Assembly: GCA_905178155.1 (NCBI GenBank)
Contig: CAJINV010000012.1
Location: 3,405,144-3,469,143, forward strand
DNA from: Amoebophrya sp. A120
Lineage: Eukaryota; Sar; Dinophyceae; Syndiniales; Amoebophryaceae
Direction: 5' to 3'
DNA length: 64,000 nucleotides
Made by a program: the position numbers and the translations under genes. Below the pieces are notes generated by a model that saw nothing but the letters and a program-made list of their open reading frames with translations, was not told where the DNA came from and did not search any database. Positions 36,093-47,400 of this stretch are shown piece by piece (positions within the stretch are counted from its first letter, which is position 1; the number at the start of each line of letters is the position of its first letter).

Positions 36093-38840
36093 TCTGCAAA
36101 TTCGCGCATGAGGACTCATCTAGGATTGGCGTTTAATGAGGATGAAGGAAATGTCCACGACGGTTTCGGTTTATAATGTTATTTTAGGTGCTTGCTCGTG
36201 CTCTCGAGAGGATCAAGCTACCTGTTTTATGTTTTAGAATTTATCTATCACACTGAAGTCCGCTTGCGCTTGTATGTAAGATTTCCATCAAGATCAACCG
36301 CTTTTTACCTGTACCCCCCGCTTGCACATGAAAGAACTTGCAATGCTCTAAAAATTTGACCGAAGATAGATGAAAGGAAGCACTTTGCGTTTGCAACTTA
36401 TGACGGCAATAATTAGTTGATTCCGGTGCAACTTGAGTAGCTCAGCGATGATTTTGGTCTTGGTCCCACAACTCCTGCGCAGAGGCAGGCAGAAATGGGT
36501 AATATTCGTGAATACATCAAGGCCAGCAACTTTCTTCGTCGCCAAGATGACTGTGCAGTGTGTGCTGCTGATTGACGTTGAGGACTGGGAATCGCCGTAG
36601 AATCGACTTCGCCAAAATGAACATGAAGATAGAAAATCTACTGAGCAAGACGAAAGCTGCAACAGTTCGTGGGAAAAGTGTGACGGAAAATCTTGTTCGG
36701 CGGTGTCCTCTTCGATAAAACCGCGCACACTCGTCCAGGCCCTGCACGGTTCTGCCGGACTCTCGTGTTACGCAGAGCATTCGGACACAGGGCCCCACGT
36801 CTGTGCCGGCTTTTCATTTTTCGCGCTTTTGGAAATTGCAGGAGCAGTGGTCCGGGAAGATTGAGAACAGCACCCACCCCAGGCAGGCGCGTGCTCCGCT
36901 GCGCGCGTGCGTTGTTTCTGAGCCCGACGCGGCAACCTGGCGCCAGGGCGCCGCCCGAGCTTGGCCCGCGCGCTGTGCGAAAAGCCAGGGACCCCGTAAA
37001 GGCGCGCAGCCCAGCCCCTGCGCCCAGGGCATACCGCGGGGGTGCACATGGCTGCGGATTTCAGGGCGCAGAAGCCCCCAGGGGCGAAGATGGGAAACGG
37101 GTGGAAGGCCACCCCGCCCCGCCTGCAATAGCGCCCGCCGATGAGTAGTTTTCGAATTTACAAAAACGAGGCCGATTTGGACGGGACGGAGAGGAAACTA
37201 TAGAAGCCGGAAGCGGCCGGGGGCCGCCCAGGAGCTGGCGAAAACAAGGGCAGGGCGCCGGGCGGGCGGGCGTTTCTTTGTCGCAGGGCGCCCGGAGGTT
37301 TTTGGCGCCCGGCGGGCCCGCTACCTGCAGCAATGGCGGCGGCAGGCATCGGGCGCAGCAGCCCGGGCGCTTTGGCGGGCCGCTCGTGTTTTGCGAGGGA
37401 GGTCGCCGGCGCCGATGCCGCCCCGCCGCCCGCGGGCGTGCGGGAGTTGGATGGCCGCCCCGCAAGAAGACGAAGGGGGCAGGGGGCGCGCGAGATTTAT
37501 CGCCGCCGGATCAGTCGCCGCCGCGAGCCCCATCGACCAACGAACATGGCTGGGTGGCGCATTGGATCGCGAAAAGCTGGCGCGCTTTCCGCAAAGTAAT
37601 GCAGCCGGCGCAACTGCCGCGCCTGTTCGGCAGCTGGTGCGCCGCCGGCCTTGGTTCGGTGCGCGCGCGCCGCGCCGGCAGGGTTTAGCGGGGTGGCTGA
37701 GTCGATGGCGCCGGCGGAAGAGGTGGCTTGGGGGGAAAGCAAGGTGGACGGCGGAGATCCTACCGCCGGTGGGCCAACTCCTGGGCCAAGTACTTGGAGC
37801 CCGCCGGCACCCGAGACGATCCTATCGCGCTGGTTTCTTCCGACGGGGCTCGGCGGCTGCAACAGTCCCCCCCCCCGCCGGGGGCGGTCGTCCGGGCGCG
37901 CGGCACGAGGGCCCTGGGCGCACAATGCCCGCACTAGGCTTGGCGCCCGCGCCTTGGCCCTACCCGGGCGAGGCCGCGCGCCCGTGGCCCCGCCCCTTTG
38001 GCCCGGCCCGCCAGTTCAGTGCGCCCCGCGGCGCTTGCTTCCTTGGCGCGGCTCGAGCCAGACATAGCCGCCCCGGCCCGCTTGACGCCGCCGGCTTGCT
38101 CCCTTTCCTTTGTTGTTTCGTGCGTGGCGGGGCGATTTTGCGTCTGCTGCCGTTGGTGCGCGGCCCTCCGTGTTAGCCGGCTGGCCCGCCCGCGCGCACG
38201 GGCCCTCGCCCTACTAGGGCTGCGCCCAGCGCGCCTCCCGCGATTCACCGGGCGCCCACCTGATGCGCCCTTTTACTTTAATTATTTTTCAATCGCGGTG
38301 GAAGGCGAAGGGGAAGGCGCCCGCCAGTCGCTGGCGCTGCGTGCCCGTTTTTGATTGTCGTATTGGCCTGAAGATCTCATGGCGGTTCGGCCCCTAGGTT
38401 CTGTTCGCACCTGTGATGCCTGCGCCTACGTGTTTCATTCAAAGTTCAAACGCATGGGCGCAGGCACAAGCGGTTTGGTCGGTCCTCTTAAATGTTGTAG
38501 CTGCCAGAGTGGAGTTCGAACAGAACACGTGTCTACTTCGAGGGTGGCATGTATTTCGGCAATGAGTCAGTCTCAGCGTGTGACTCGCTCCGGTGTCTCG
38601 AGCGATCAGTGTTTCATCTCTTCCCGAGAGATAATGGCGCAGCTGCGTTTGTTTTGTAGAGAGTCAGAAGTTATTTGAGTTCTTCCACAAAAAAGATCAA
38701 GATGTGAGTGCCCCCTACTGCGCATAATTCTGCTGGCCACCCGCGACGCGCTGGAAGTAGAAACGCCGCAGCTCTTCATTATTGCTCATTGCGATTCCAT
38801 TTCGAACAGCGGAAACATATCTTACTTAAATAGTTTAAGC
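36093..38840. other. Spacer with a GC-rich island (about 36,720-38,300)
   Basis: A 1.6-kb GC-rich block with several long ORFs (up to 261 codons) on both strands lies between AT-richer flanks. No protein family is recognisable in any frame. The last 500 bases return to average composition ahead of the scramblase gene. Confidence 0.6.
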
Positions 38841-41800
38841 ATGATGCAGCCGCAACAGCAGCAGGTGAACCAGTTCGGGCGGCCACTCCCGTATGCAATG
38901 TAAATTTCCTGTACATGATGTACAAAATGCATGACAAATTTCGCTAACTTGCAGTGTCCAACTTGTCATGCTAGACTAGGATTGAAAGCAAGTTTTGTCA
39001 TGCAGTCGTGACTGCATTTGTTTTTGTACGTGTACGGGAAGTTTACTGTGGATATCCCGAACCAGGAGTACATGAACACGCAGCCGATGGACCCCCCGTA
39101 TGGCGTTCTCAGCCGTTACATTCTCAGCTGTTGCATGAATTTGTAATGCACGAGCGGCAATAATATGGAAAGGGACAAGCTTCAGCTTGCGAGTCTCGCA
39201 TCACAAATTTGCAACAGAGTTAGATGCTTTTTAGCCCTTCGAGAATTTGTCATGCGAAGCACCATCTTCTGGCGACTTATGGGGACTTTGCATGACAAAT
39301 CATGTAACAGTTGAGAATCGAACAGTTGAGAACGCCATACCCCGATCCAGGTGCGCATGCCGCCGCAGATCGGCGACTCGGTCCAGAAAGTGCTGGGCCC
39401 GCGCGAGGGTGTGTTGATCAAGCAGACGCTGAAGGGGTGCTGCTGCGATCTCCTGAACGAGTTCTCCATTCACGAGTTTGAGCATGCCGACGCGGAAAAC
39501 GCCGGATATGGCGTTCTCAACTGTTACATTCTCAACTGTTACATGAATTTGTAATGCAAAACAAACATCAACACTCACAAGATGAAGCTATTTCGCATGA
39601 CAAATTTTGGAAAGGCTAAACAGCACCTAAATCTGTGCGGGATTTGTAATGCTACAGGTGCAACCTACCTGCTTTGACAACTTTTGCCATTCTTGCATCA
39701 CAAATCCGTGTAACAGTTGAGAATGTAACAGTTGAGAATGCCATACCGGACCGGAGATCATGTTCGCCAAAGAGTCCGCCGGCTGCTTCATCCGCTGCCT
39801 ATCCCACTTCGCTCCGGGGTTTCGGGAGACCAGCTACGACCAGTGGTGCGGCGCGTACAGCGAGAAAACGGAGTCCGAGCGTCCGAAGCAGCCGGAGGTG
39901 TTTTTGAAACACGAAAAGAAGTGCACCAACGGCGTTTCCTGTTTGGTCATGGAGGGGGACGGCGGGCCGCTGCGGGTGCCGTGCTGTTGCATGTTGCCGT
40001 ACTTGGAAACGAAGGATGTAAACGGTGTGGTGTTGGGGAAAACGCAGTACCTATCAAATGCAAAAGTGTCTGGGTCTGGAAGATTTCTAGACTTGTCATG
40101 CATATGTTCCATGACCCATGATGTCTGTGATGCATGCCGTAGCATCACATATTTTTAGAGCGCTTTGTGATACCTCTACAGCATGAGAAACGCCCTCTCC
40201 GCGTAGCACAAACTGGAGTCCTCTTGCTGGTCATGCAATACAAATTTTGGCTCAAGACTTCTTGTCTTGTGGCCCTTTTCCCACTTTAGAGACGGGGCCG
40301 CACCCCCGTGAGATCAATTCGTCCGGACTCATCGTGGAGATCAACCCCCGTGAGATCCAAGATCCTTAGAGGCACTCTGTAACAGGCATCAGGTGCGGCT
40401 GATGAACCTTTTGACTCACACTTAGATTGTAGATTGTTTCTCTAAAAGAAAATCAAAGCAAAAAAATGAGTACACACTTGCCCTCCATCCGAAGCGCGCA
40501 CGTGCGCAATGAAGCTTCGATGGTCCCAGCGGGCATAACGCCCGGCCTTACTCGTTACTTCCTTCATCTGCCCTCACCAGCCGTCCCCAATGGCGTTCGA
40601 TTGTGGTGTCCTTGATCCCCACGTAGAAGCTCTTCGCGGGTTTCTTCTTGCCGGGTGGAAGACGGTGCGCGTCGGTTTTTTTTGGCGGTCTGGGAGTTCC
40701 GTGTAGGTCTTTGTTCCTAGGGGCGCTCGTCGACGCCCTGCGGCGGAGCGGGGGATCGGGAGGACTCGACGCTACTTGTGGACGCCATCTCCGAGCTGCC
40801 GATAGTAAAGGAGTTCTGCCGCACATCTCCGCGTCACGAGGATGCCGCGCCCACTAGCGGATCGCCCTGCTGCGCTGGAGATCAGGGACTTTTAATTTAT
40901 TGTTTTTCGTTTGTCTCACACTCTCACCCACTCACATGAATACTTATGAAAAGATCATAGTACCAGACCCATATTTCCTTTTTTTCTTCGTTTGTGTTTG
41001 TCGCCCCTCCTAATCCCTTGGTCTGTGTTGTGGCAGCGGATTGTCCTCTGACCCTTACGTAGCCTCATGGTAACCCCTTTCCATATGATTGACCTCAGGT
41101 TTTGCGTGGTAGCTGCGCTGGCAGCGCGTTTGTGCGGCTCTTTACTCCTGCGAGGTGCGACGTTTTCGATGCGGCTGGGCTTTGCGGATCCAAACTGCGC
41201 GGAGGTGGTGGTGGCGATGGCGGGTTGATTACGGTGCGGGAATTCGGGTCGCCAGCCCCGGGTCTCACAGAGAACTGAACGGTGCTTACCAGCTGGATAG
41301 ACGAGTGAGGGGCGATTACTCGTAGGGGAGTTGTTTATGGCTCGCGGTCGTCTTTCTGTCGTCCTGGCGTCGTTCGTGGGGGTGTGGCGCGGGGGTGGAG
41401 CGATCCTCGACGAGCGGCGCGGTTGCGGCTTTGTCGCGTCGAGCGGAGCGGAGCGTCGCTGTGTCTCCTCGGCATCGTCTCTTCGTGGCCTGTCGTGCGT
41501 AGTCCTAGGTGGGGTCCCTATCCCGGCCACTGCAATAGGGCTTTTTGGTGGACTGCTGGAGACCCCAGTCCAGTCGCATCGCGACGTTATTTTTCAGCTG
41601 CAGGAGACCCCAGCTATCCCTTTGCTCTGCCCAAGTCCCTCGTCTTTGTCTGTTCGTCGTGTGTTGCCTGGTTTACCGCTGGAAACGATACCGTGCTTTT
41701 GGAATTCCGGTTTCGACCAGGACATGCAGCCACTCTAACGGTTTCACTCGGGTCCGACCCCCGTTAGAGCTTGACCCTTCCCCCCCGAGATCCTACCTGA

Positions 41801-43011
41801 GGTAGTGGTTGTAAAGGTGGTATAGTGGTTGAGGGGTAAGTAAGGTCATGCAATACAAATTTTTTCAGAATCCAGAGACAGCATCACAAGTTAAGAATGT
41901 TCCAGACCCAGACACTTTTGCATTTGATAGTACCTCTGCGACCGCTATTTGTTCGTGCCGAAATACGACGTGATGGGGCCGGATGGGACGAAGTGGTATA
42001 GTGTTTTTGCAGGTACAACTCACTTTCTTCATTCCATCACTGTAAAGCTTCCCCACAATTATAGCTGCAACACGAACGGCCAACAACATGCAAGATTCTG
42101 CATCAGAAGCACAAGAGCGCATCACAATCAAATTCTCCCAAGACCGCTCCAGGTACCGCATTCGCCCGGACACCTGTTGCGGTGATTGCTGTGTCAACTG
42201 TGACTGCTCCCAGGGCGGGTGTCGCGGCCGCTGCTGCGCCATTCCGTTCTACCTGCGGGACCTGCAAACCAACGAGATTCTCCCCGGGGAGCGCCCGGGC
42301 ACGCAGTATGCGCTGCAAATATGTCTGGGTCTGGAAGGATGCAGCTTGTCATGCTAAATCTGGACCATGCAAAAATTTGTGTTGCATGATTGCCAAAAGC
42401 TGTCCGCTTTTGACCAAGTTGGGAGTGAGTTTCTCACACAGGACAGGCATGACACAGATCTCACAGAATCTGTCATGTTAGGTCCCGCATTTCAGACCTC
42501 ATGGGTTATGGAAAACCTGCATGACAAGTTTACACTCTTCCAGACCCAGAAATGTTTGCATTTGATACGCAGGCCCAGATTACGAATCTGTTCTCGGGGT
42601 TGAAGGAGTGTGTGAACCGGGAGAATTACTCGGTGCGGTTTCCGGACAAAGCGACACCATATGCATTGCAAATGTGTCTGGGTCTGGAACAGTGCAACGA
42701 ACTTGTGATCCTGCATTTGGATGATAAAAAAAATCTGTATTGCGTGAGCAGCAAGAGGAGTCAAATTTGGCTACACGGATAGGGCATTTGTCATGTGGGA
42801 TGCGCATTCATAAGCGCTCAAAAAATCCGTGATGCTAGGGCATGCATAACAGACATCGTGGATCATGGAAAATGTGCATGACAAACGTGTCGGTCCTCTT
42901 CCAGACCCACACATATTTGTAGTTGATACACCACAGCAGAAGGCAACGGTGATTGGAGCGACGTTTCTGATCGAGATGCTCCACTTTGAACAGGGCGGGA
43001 CCGGGTTTTAG
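38841..43011 (+). CDS. Phospholipid scramblase family protein
   Basis: Eight exons (38841-38891, 39060-39098, 39345-39506, 39751-40051, 41935-42012, 42107-42306, 42573-42659, 42934-43011) total 996 nt and 331 residues. Six introns are introners; one (42013-42106) is GT-AG. Scramblase landmarks in order: a Gln/Pro-rich N-terminus, VLIKQTLKGCCCDLLNEF, the Cys-rich central strands, a GPDGTKWYSVF hairpin, RIRPDTCCGDCC, and the C-terminal hydrophobic segment TVIGATFLIEMLHFEQGG. Family members move phospholipids across membranes or act as membrane-associated regulators in a Ca2+-dependent way; which applies here is unknown. The protein is Cys-rich, consistent with palmitoylation. The frame closes only when every introner is excised exactly. 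Confidence 0.9.
38892..39054 (-). mobile_element. Introner, family D, reverse orientation (163 bp)
   Basis: This sequence is the reverse complement of the family D copies at 24102 and 45540 along its whole length: left end TATGCAATGTAAATTTCCTG, right end GAAGTTTACTGTGGATA. Perfect flanks TCCCG (38887-38891, 39055-39059). It is excised in frame from the scramblase gene although inverted. Confidence 0.95.
39099..39339 (+). mobile_element. Introner, family E, copy 1 (241 bp)
   Basis: Ends TATGGCGTTCTCAGCCGTTA and CAGTTGAGAACGCCATA. The left arm repeats its own motif twice, as does the right arm. Perfect flanks CCCCG (39094-39098, 39340-39344). Excision gives MDPP-IQVRMPPQIG. Confidence 0.95.
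39507..39745 (+). mobile_element. Introner, family E, copy 2 (239 bp)
   Basis: Closely related to the copy 167 bp upstream; ends TATGGCGTTCTCAACTGTTA and CAGTTGAGAATGCCATA. Perfect flanks CCGGA (39502-39506, 39746-39750). Two members of one family sit on both sides of one 162-nt exon. Confidence 0.95.
40052..41929 (+). mobile_element. Introner, family B, enlarged by a nested insertion (1,878 bp)
   Basis: Ends TATCAAATGCAAAAGTGTCT and GACACTTTTGCATTTGATA with perfect flanks GTACC (40047-40051, 41930-41934). The element proper would be about 263 bp; a 1,615-bp segment has inserted into it. Excision of the whole unit joins TQY to LCDRYLFVPKYDV in frame, so the host intron presumably still splices. 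Confidence 0.92.
40249..41863. mobile_element. 1,615-bp nested insertion with 20-bp direct repeat and spliced-leader-like edge
   Basis: The 20-mer GGTCATGCAATACAAATTTT occurs at 40229-40248 and again at 41844-41863, bounding this segment (the right repeat copy is included here). The left junction reads ATTTTGGCTCAAG (40244-40256), identical to the last 13 nt of the dinoflagellate spliced leader. This suggests reverse transcription and integration of a trans-spliced RNA, with ATTTT as microhomology. Inside, the motif CCCCCGTGAGATC is repeated near 40303 and 40347. ORFs exist on both strands (for example 41331-41738 + and 40548-40826 -) but none is recognisable. No poly(A) is seen at the right end. 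Confidence 0.7.
42307..42567 (+). mobile_element. Introner, family B (261 bp)
   Basis: Ends GCAAATATGTCTGGGTCTGG and CCAGACCCAGAAATGTTTGC. Perfect flanks CGCAG (42302-42306, 42568-42572). Excision joins PGTQ to AQITNLFSG. The interior matches the 57114 copy in the opposite orientation. Confidence 0.95.
42660..42928 (+). mobile_element. Introner, family B (269 bp)
   Basis: Ends TATGCATTGCAAATGTGTCT and CACACATATTTGTAGTTGAT followed by A. Perfect flanks CACCA (42655-42659, 42929-42933). Excision joins FPDKATP to QQKATVIGAT. Confidence 0.95.
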
Positions 43012-44405
43012 ATAGAAAGGACGAGAACAATGAGCGGTTACAACTTGATGGGGCAACGATAGTACTGAGCAAGCTAGTGCTAGCGCACTTCATCTATTAT
43101 TCAATTGGATAAAGTCATTAGCGCTTCGACTTTTCTTCAGCGTTTCGCTTCTTCCTTGTTGTTTCGGGATAAAGGTGTATAGTGAGATAAATCACGTTTC
43201 GATGCGAAAAGAATTTGTGAAAAAACTCACAGCGATCTCGCACAGACTTCAATCTCTGAGGCAGGTCCTATTTCTCTCATGTTTCACGAAACAGATTGGA
43301 GTAGGTTACAGTAAACAAGAATTGTATACGTAGGTAATAAAAAACAGTAATTGTAGTTGTAACAAGTCACACGACGAGGAAAGACGTGCGAAGAAAAAAA
43401 TGAAAAAAGAGATGAAAGAGCTGCTTGTTGATCGTGTGCAGTCAGATACCGAGAGCGCACCCCAAGAACGCTCACAATTTAGATTTCTAATTACAGTATA
43501 CATAGACCCCACCGCTGGGCACATCGTCATCTTCAAGTGCTGCTGCCGTAGTAACATTTTCACACAAGCACTGCTGCTGTTGCTGCTGCGCATCACGTGC
43601 TCCATCTTGTTTTCAGTCTTTCTGGTTGAGAGTTCGAGCGATTTTTGAGAGATCAAGGGGAACAAGAAGCACGACGCAAGAATGCGCGAAAGTGCACGGG
43701 GCTGCTGGCCCTTGAGTGCAAGCGCAACTTGAGAGGGTGTGCTCTGGGTTGAGAGCATATAAGTACCTATGAGAGCTCCAAAAGTGAAAATCACAATCAA
43801 AACTGCTGAGTATTGAAGTGCTTCGACCGGCAATAAAACAGGACCTCCTTATTTTCAGTCAAAAACCGGGCTTCACGATATAATCGTGCATGACGAAAGT
43901 ATGTGCTTTCCCCCACTGTAGTTTCTATACTAGTCGTACTCGTCGTAGTTCTTGCATGTTTGTCTATTGTTTTGCTTCTATTGTTCTTACTCAATTGCTG
44001 GAGTTTTTTGAAAAAATCATATGAAAACGATGCTCACAATATCGGACAAAAAAGTTTGCTTCCTCACGTACGCTATGCAGCGGCCACTGCACAGCGCTCG
44101 AACAACGGCCGCGGCTATCCGCGCCAGACACCGCCAGCCGGGACACGACAGCACTGACGGTGGACTGTAGCTTACTAGTGGAGAATATCCAGGAAAAAGC
44201 ACCCATCCCCATCCATTTTTTGCATGACAAACAAAGGAGCGCATGCATGTTTTGCATGACAAATTGGATAGGGATGGGTGTTTTTTCCTGGATAGAGAAC
44301 GACTCCGCGACGTGGTGCATTTCTTCGTACGTTCAACACGCAGAAGTACTACCGTTTATTCCGCACCTCACCCTAACCACCTCACCGCCGCCACAAAAAT
44401 AAAAA
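43012..44405. other. Spacer and 5' leader upstream of the Cys-rich membrane protein gene
   Basis: No GC-rich island here. A minus-strand ORF (43833-43306, 175 codons) starts with a hydrophobic stretch (SAVLIVIFTFGALIGTYMLS) and could encode a small membrane protein; it would be the only minus-strand gene and has no family match that I can see. The 3' part is the leader of the next gene and contains an introner. Confidence 0.35.
44186..44294 (+). mobile_element. Introner, family J, in a 5' leader (109 bp)
   Basis: The shortest copy seen. Ends TATCCAGGAAAAAGCACCCA and GGTGTTTTTTCCTGGATA, arms of about 30 nt that pair almost perfectly. Perfect flanks GAGAA (44181-44185, 44295-44299). It lies 111 bp upstream of the ATG at 44406, so it is probably a 5' UTR intron. 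Confidence 0.88.
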
Positions 44406-47400
44406 ATGGCGAAGCTCGAGCGCGCCATGCGGCGGCTCGGCCGTCGCGTGTGGGACACACCGATTGTGTGCGCGATGACCTGGTTCCTGTTCGGCGTGGT
44501 GATGCTGTTTTTCATGCTGTTTTCCCCCCTTTGCCTCTCCACACGACCGTGCAACATCTCGCAACTGACGGAAAAAATGGTCCTGACCTCCTACCCGGGG
44601 TCGGAAGTTCCGCACGGCACGGAAATTGAAATCTACTGCACGAACAACCAACTTGTCCCATCCCACCCGGTGCTGAAATGCGATGACAGCGTTCTGCAAC
44701 CGATCGACGCCGTGCACTGCATGACCACCGCCGCCGCGCAGGAAGCGGCGCGACAAGCCCAGAAGAAACAGGCGGAGCAGGAGAAGTCAAATTCTGCTTG
44801 CGCCATAACCCCAACGGAAGGGCGGACGTGTCCGGCGGTCGGGACGTTAAAGATACTTCTGAAGAACACGCCAAGAGACTTCTGCTACAGCTACTGGGAA
44901 GTGTATAGTAGTTCTCTCTAGCTTTTCTGCTTTTTCATGATCCTAACGCTACGTCGCTGTTCTAGAACTAGATCTCAGCGTGATCGCATTTGTAGGTATC
45001 GCACAACTACTTGTTTGACTTCTGGGATGAAGTAAATTCTTTTTCAGCACTAAGTAATTCCATTCTGAACGACGAACATGCATCAACATCATATCACAGC
45101 TGCAACGAAGTCTACCCTCTCCTCACCGGCGCGGAGCACGATCTAGTCACCAACGAGTGCTATCCACTGCAACAGTATCACACTCGTATGAATGCCAGGC
45201 TTGCCTGAGAAATCTGCTTTTGTTACCTAGATCTGCATGACAAATTTCATCTTTCCTTTTGGGAAAATTTGTCATGCAGTTTGGACTTGGAGCGATACTT
45301 TTGCAATGCATACATGCCGCATATACTGCAGTCCAGCGGATCCGTATGCGATCTGTTCGAGCTTGCGGGACGGGGAGTGCCAGTTAAACGAAAACTGCAT
45401 TTGGAATCCCAACGCGGTGCCACCGGACCCGAAGTGTGGCAGTTACGCCCCGATTCTTGTGGATGAAACGGTACCACTCGGCGGCTTCAAGTCCAAAACG
45501 GTGGAACAAATCCTCCGGGAAACGACCTGCTTCATCGCGTATCCACAGTAAATTTCCTGTACACGTACAAATGCTGTCTCTGCATGACAAAATTTGCCTT
45601 CAATCTTAGTCAGCATGACAAGTTTGACATTCCGAGTTAGCGAAGTTTGTGATGCATTTTGTACATGTACAGGAAATTTGTATTGCATATCGCGGGGCCG
45701 GAGTGCATGGAACTCAGGGGGTCTTGCCTACGCATTGCAAGTATGTCTGGGTCTGGAAACATGGAACTTGTAATGCTAGTCTTACATTCCTTTAAGTAAA
45801 TTAAAATCTGTATTGCATGACTAACAAAAAAGACGCCCTGTTTGGTCATACAAAAGCACAGTTTCTCATGCACACTGAGCATGAGAGAGCGTTCTGCATC
45901 AAACTTGTCATGCTTGGCTGCAGTGGCAAATAGAAATACTTCCGTCATCCACTGTTCAGCATCACAAGTTATTTCCAGACCCAGAAATATTTGCATTTGA
46001 AATTGCCGGGAAATCGACAACGGGGAGTACATCCGGAAGGAAACCTGCGTAAACCAGCGAACCACCTGGGATATGCATTGCAAAAATATCGTACTAGTAC
46101 AAATTGCATTTACAAATTTTCTCATTCTCAGCATGGCAAATTGGATTTGTCGTGCTGTTTTACCTCGGAAAGAAAATTTGTCATGCATGCCCGCAATTGG
46201 TACGAGTGCGATACTTTTGCAATGCATACGGTAGAAACGGGACAGCACCCGGTTTATCCACTGGGATAATGTGGAAACCGACGCGAGTAGGTCCTGCGCC
46301 ATGGGCGGAAGATGGATTTTGCAGCGAGGGACAAACTATCCTGTGCAAAAGTATCGTACTCGTAGTAATTGCAAACATGCATTACAAATTTCTTTCTCAA
46401 GTCAAATCCGCATTACAAATTTTATTTTTCATGCTGAGGAAATTTGTCATGCGATTTTTACTAGTACGATGCTTTTGCATTTCATACAAACCGGAACGGG
46501 GCGGATATGTGCCAGGTTGTGGGGAGGCAGCAGAACTGGGATCTAATCCCCACGTACGACTTAGGGAACCCCTTTGGGTTAACAGATTACAACGACGTGA
46601 CTACCCAGCAAATCAACGCAAGAGCAGCGGAGAAAAGGCTACGGTGGGACCATTTAGAGTGCAAATTTGAGGCCAACCAAAATAACGTGCCGGAGCCCTA
46701 CATTAGGTTGGTGGATTGCAGCTGCGATAGGAGGTATGTTGTAGCTTTACCTTTTAGGAAATGGACGCGAGTTTGTGATGCAAAACTGCATGGTACGGCG
46801 TAGGTTCGCGTTTTGCATCGCACCTTACTTACACAAGGCACCAACTTGCTGTCGCTAATGACTTCTACAAACACCCAATAAAAACTGTAGGTTTTGCTCC
46901 GACCGTGGTAACGCTGTCCCCAACCCAGCTTACCCCGCGACCAGCACCATCCGCTGCATATGCACCTGCGACGAGGAGCGTTACGGAGGTCCTATGCACT
47001 GCAAATTTGTCTGGGTCCTCTGGAAGAATCTGAAGTTGTGATGCGCATTTCACAACACACACTAATCTCTCATGTACAGGCAGCAAAAGATAAAGATTCC
47101 CACTCCCTGTCACCCAAGTGTGGGATTTGCCATGCGGATCAGGCATTGCGAAACCTTCTCGAAACGACCTGTGATGCCACGGCTCGCATGTCAGAGCTTC
47201 CGTGTCATGCACAAACAGCATGAAAACATCTTCCAGATGACGCAGACACATTTGCACTCCATAGGCCCGCGTTGTGAGCAACTCCGCTGCATCGCGCGAA
47301 CCGACGAGATATCCTGTGCAAAAGTATCGCACTCGTAGTAATTGCAATCATGCAATACAATTTTTTTTCTAAAGGTAAATCCGCACTACAGACTTTATTT

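Noticed and set aside
38491-38530. tRNA-like T-loop GTTCGAAC
   Set aside because: The flanking bases do not form a T-stem and no acceptor or anticodon arm is present.
40955-41530. 191-codon minus-strand ORF in the nested insertion as a retroelement protein
   Set aside because: Arg/Thr/Pro-rich low-complexity product with no reverse transcriptase, nuclease or zinc-knuckle motif visible.
43306-43833. Minus-strand 175-codon ORF with a hydrophobic start
   Set aside because: No homology is recognisable and it would be the only minus-strand gene; kept only as a note in the spacer entry.
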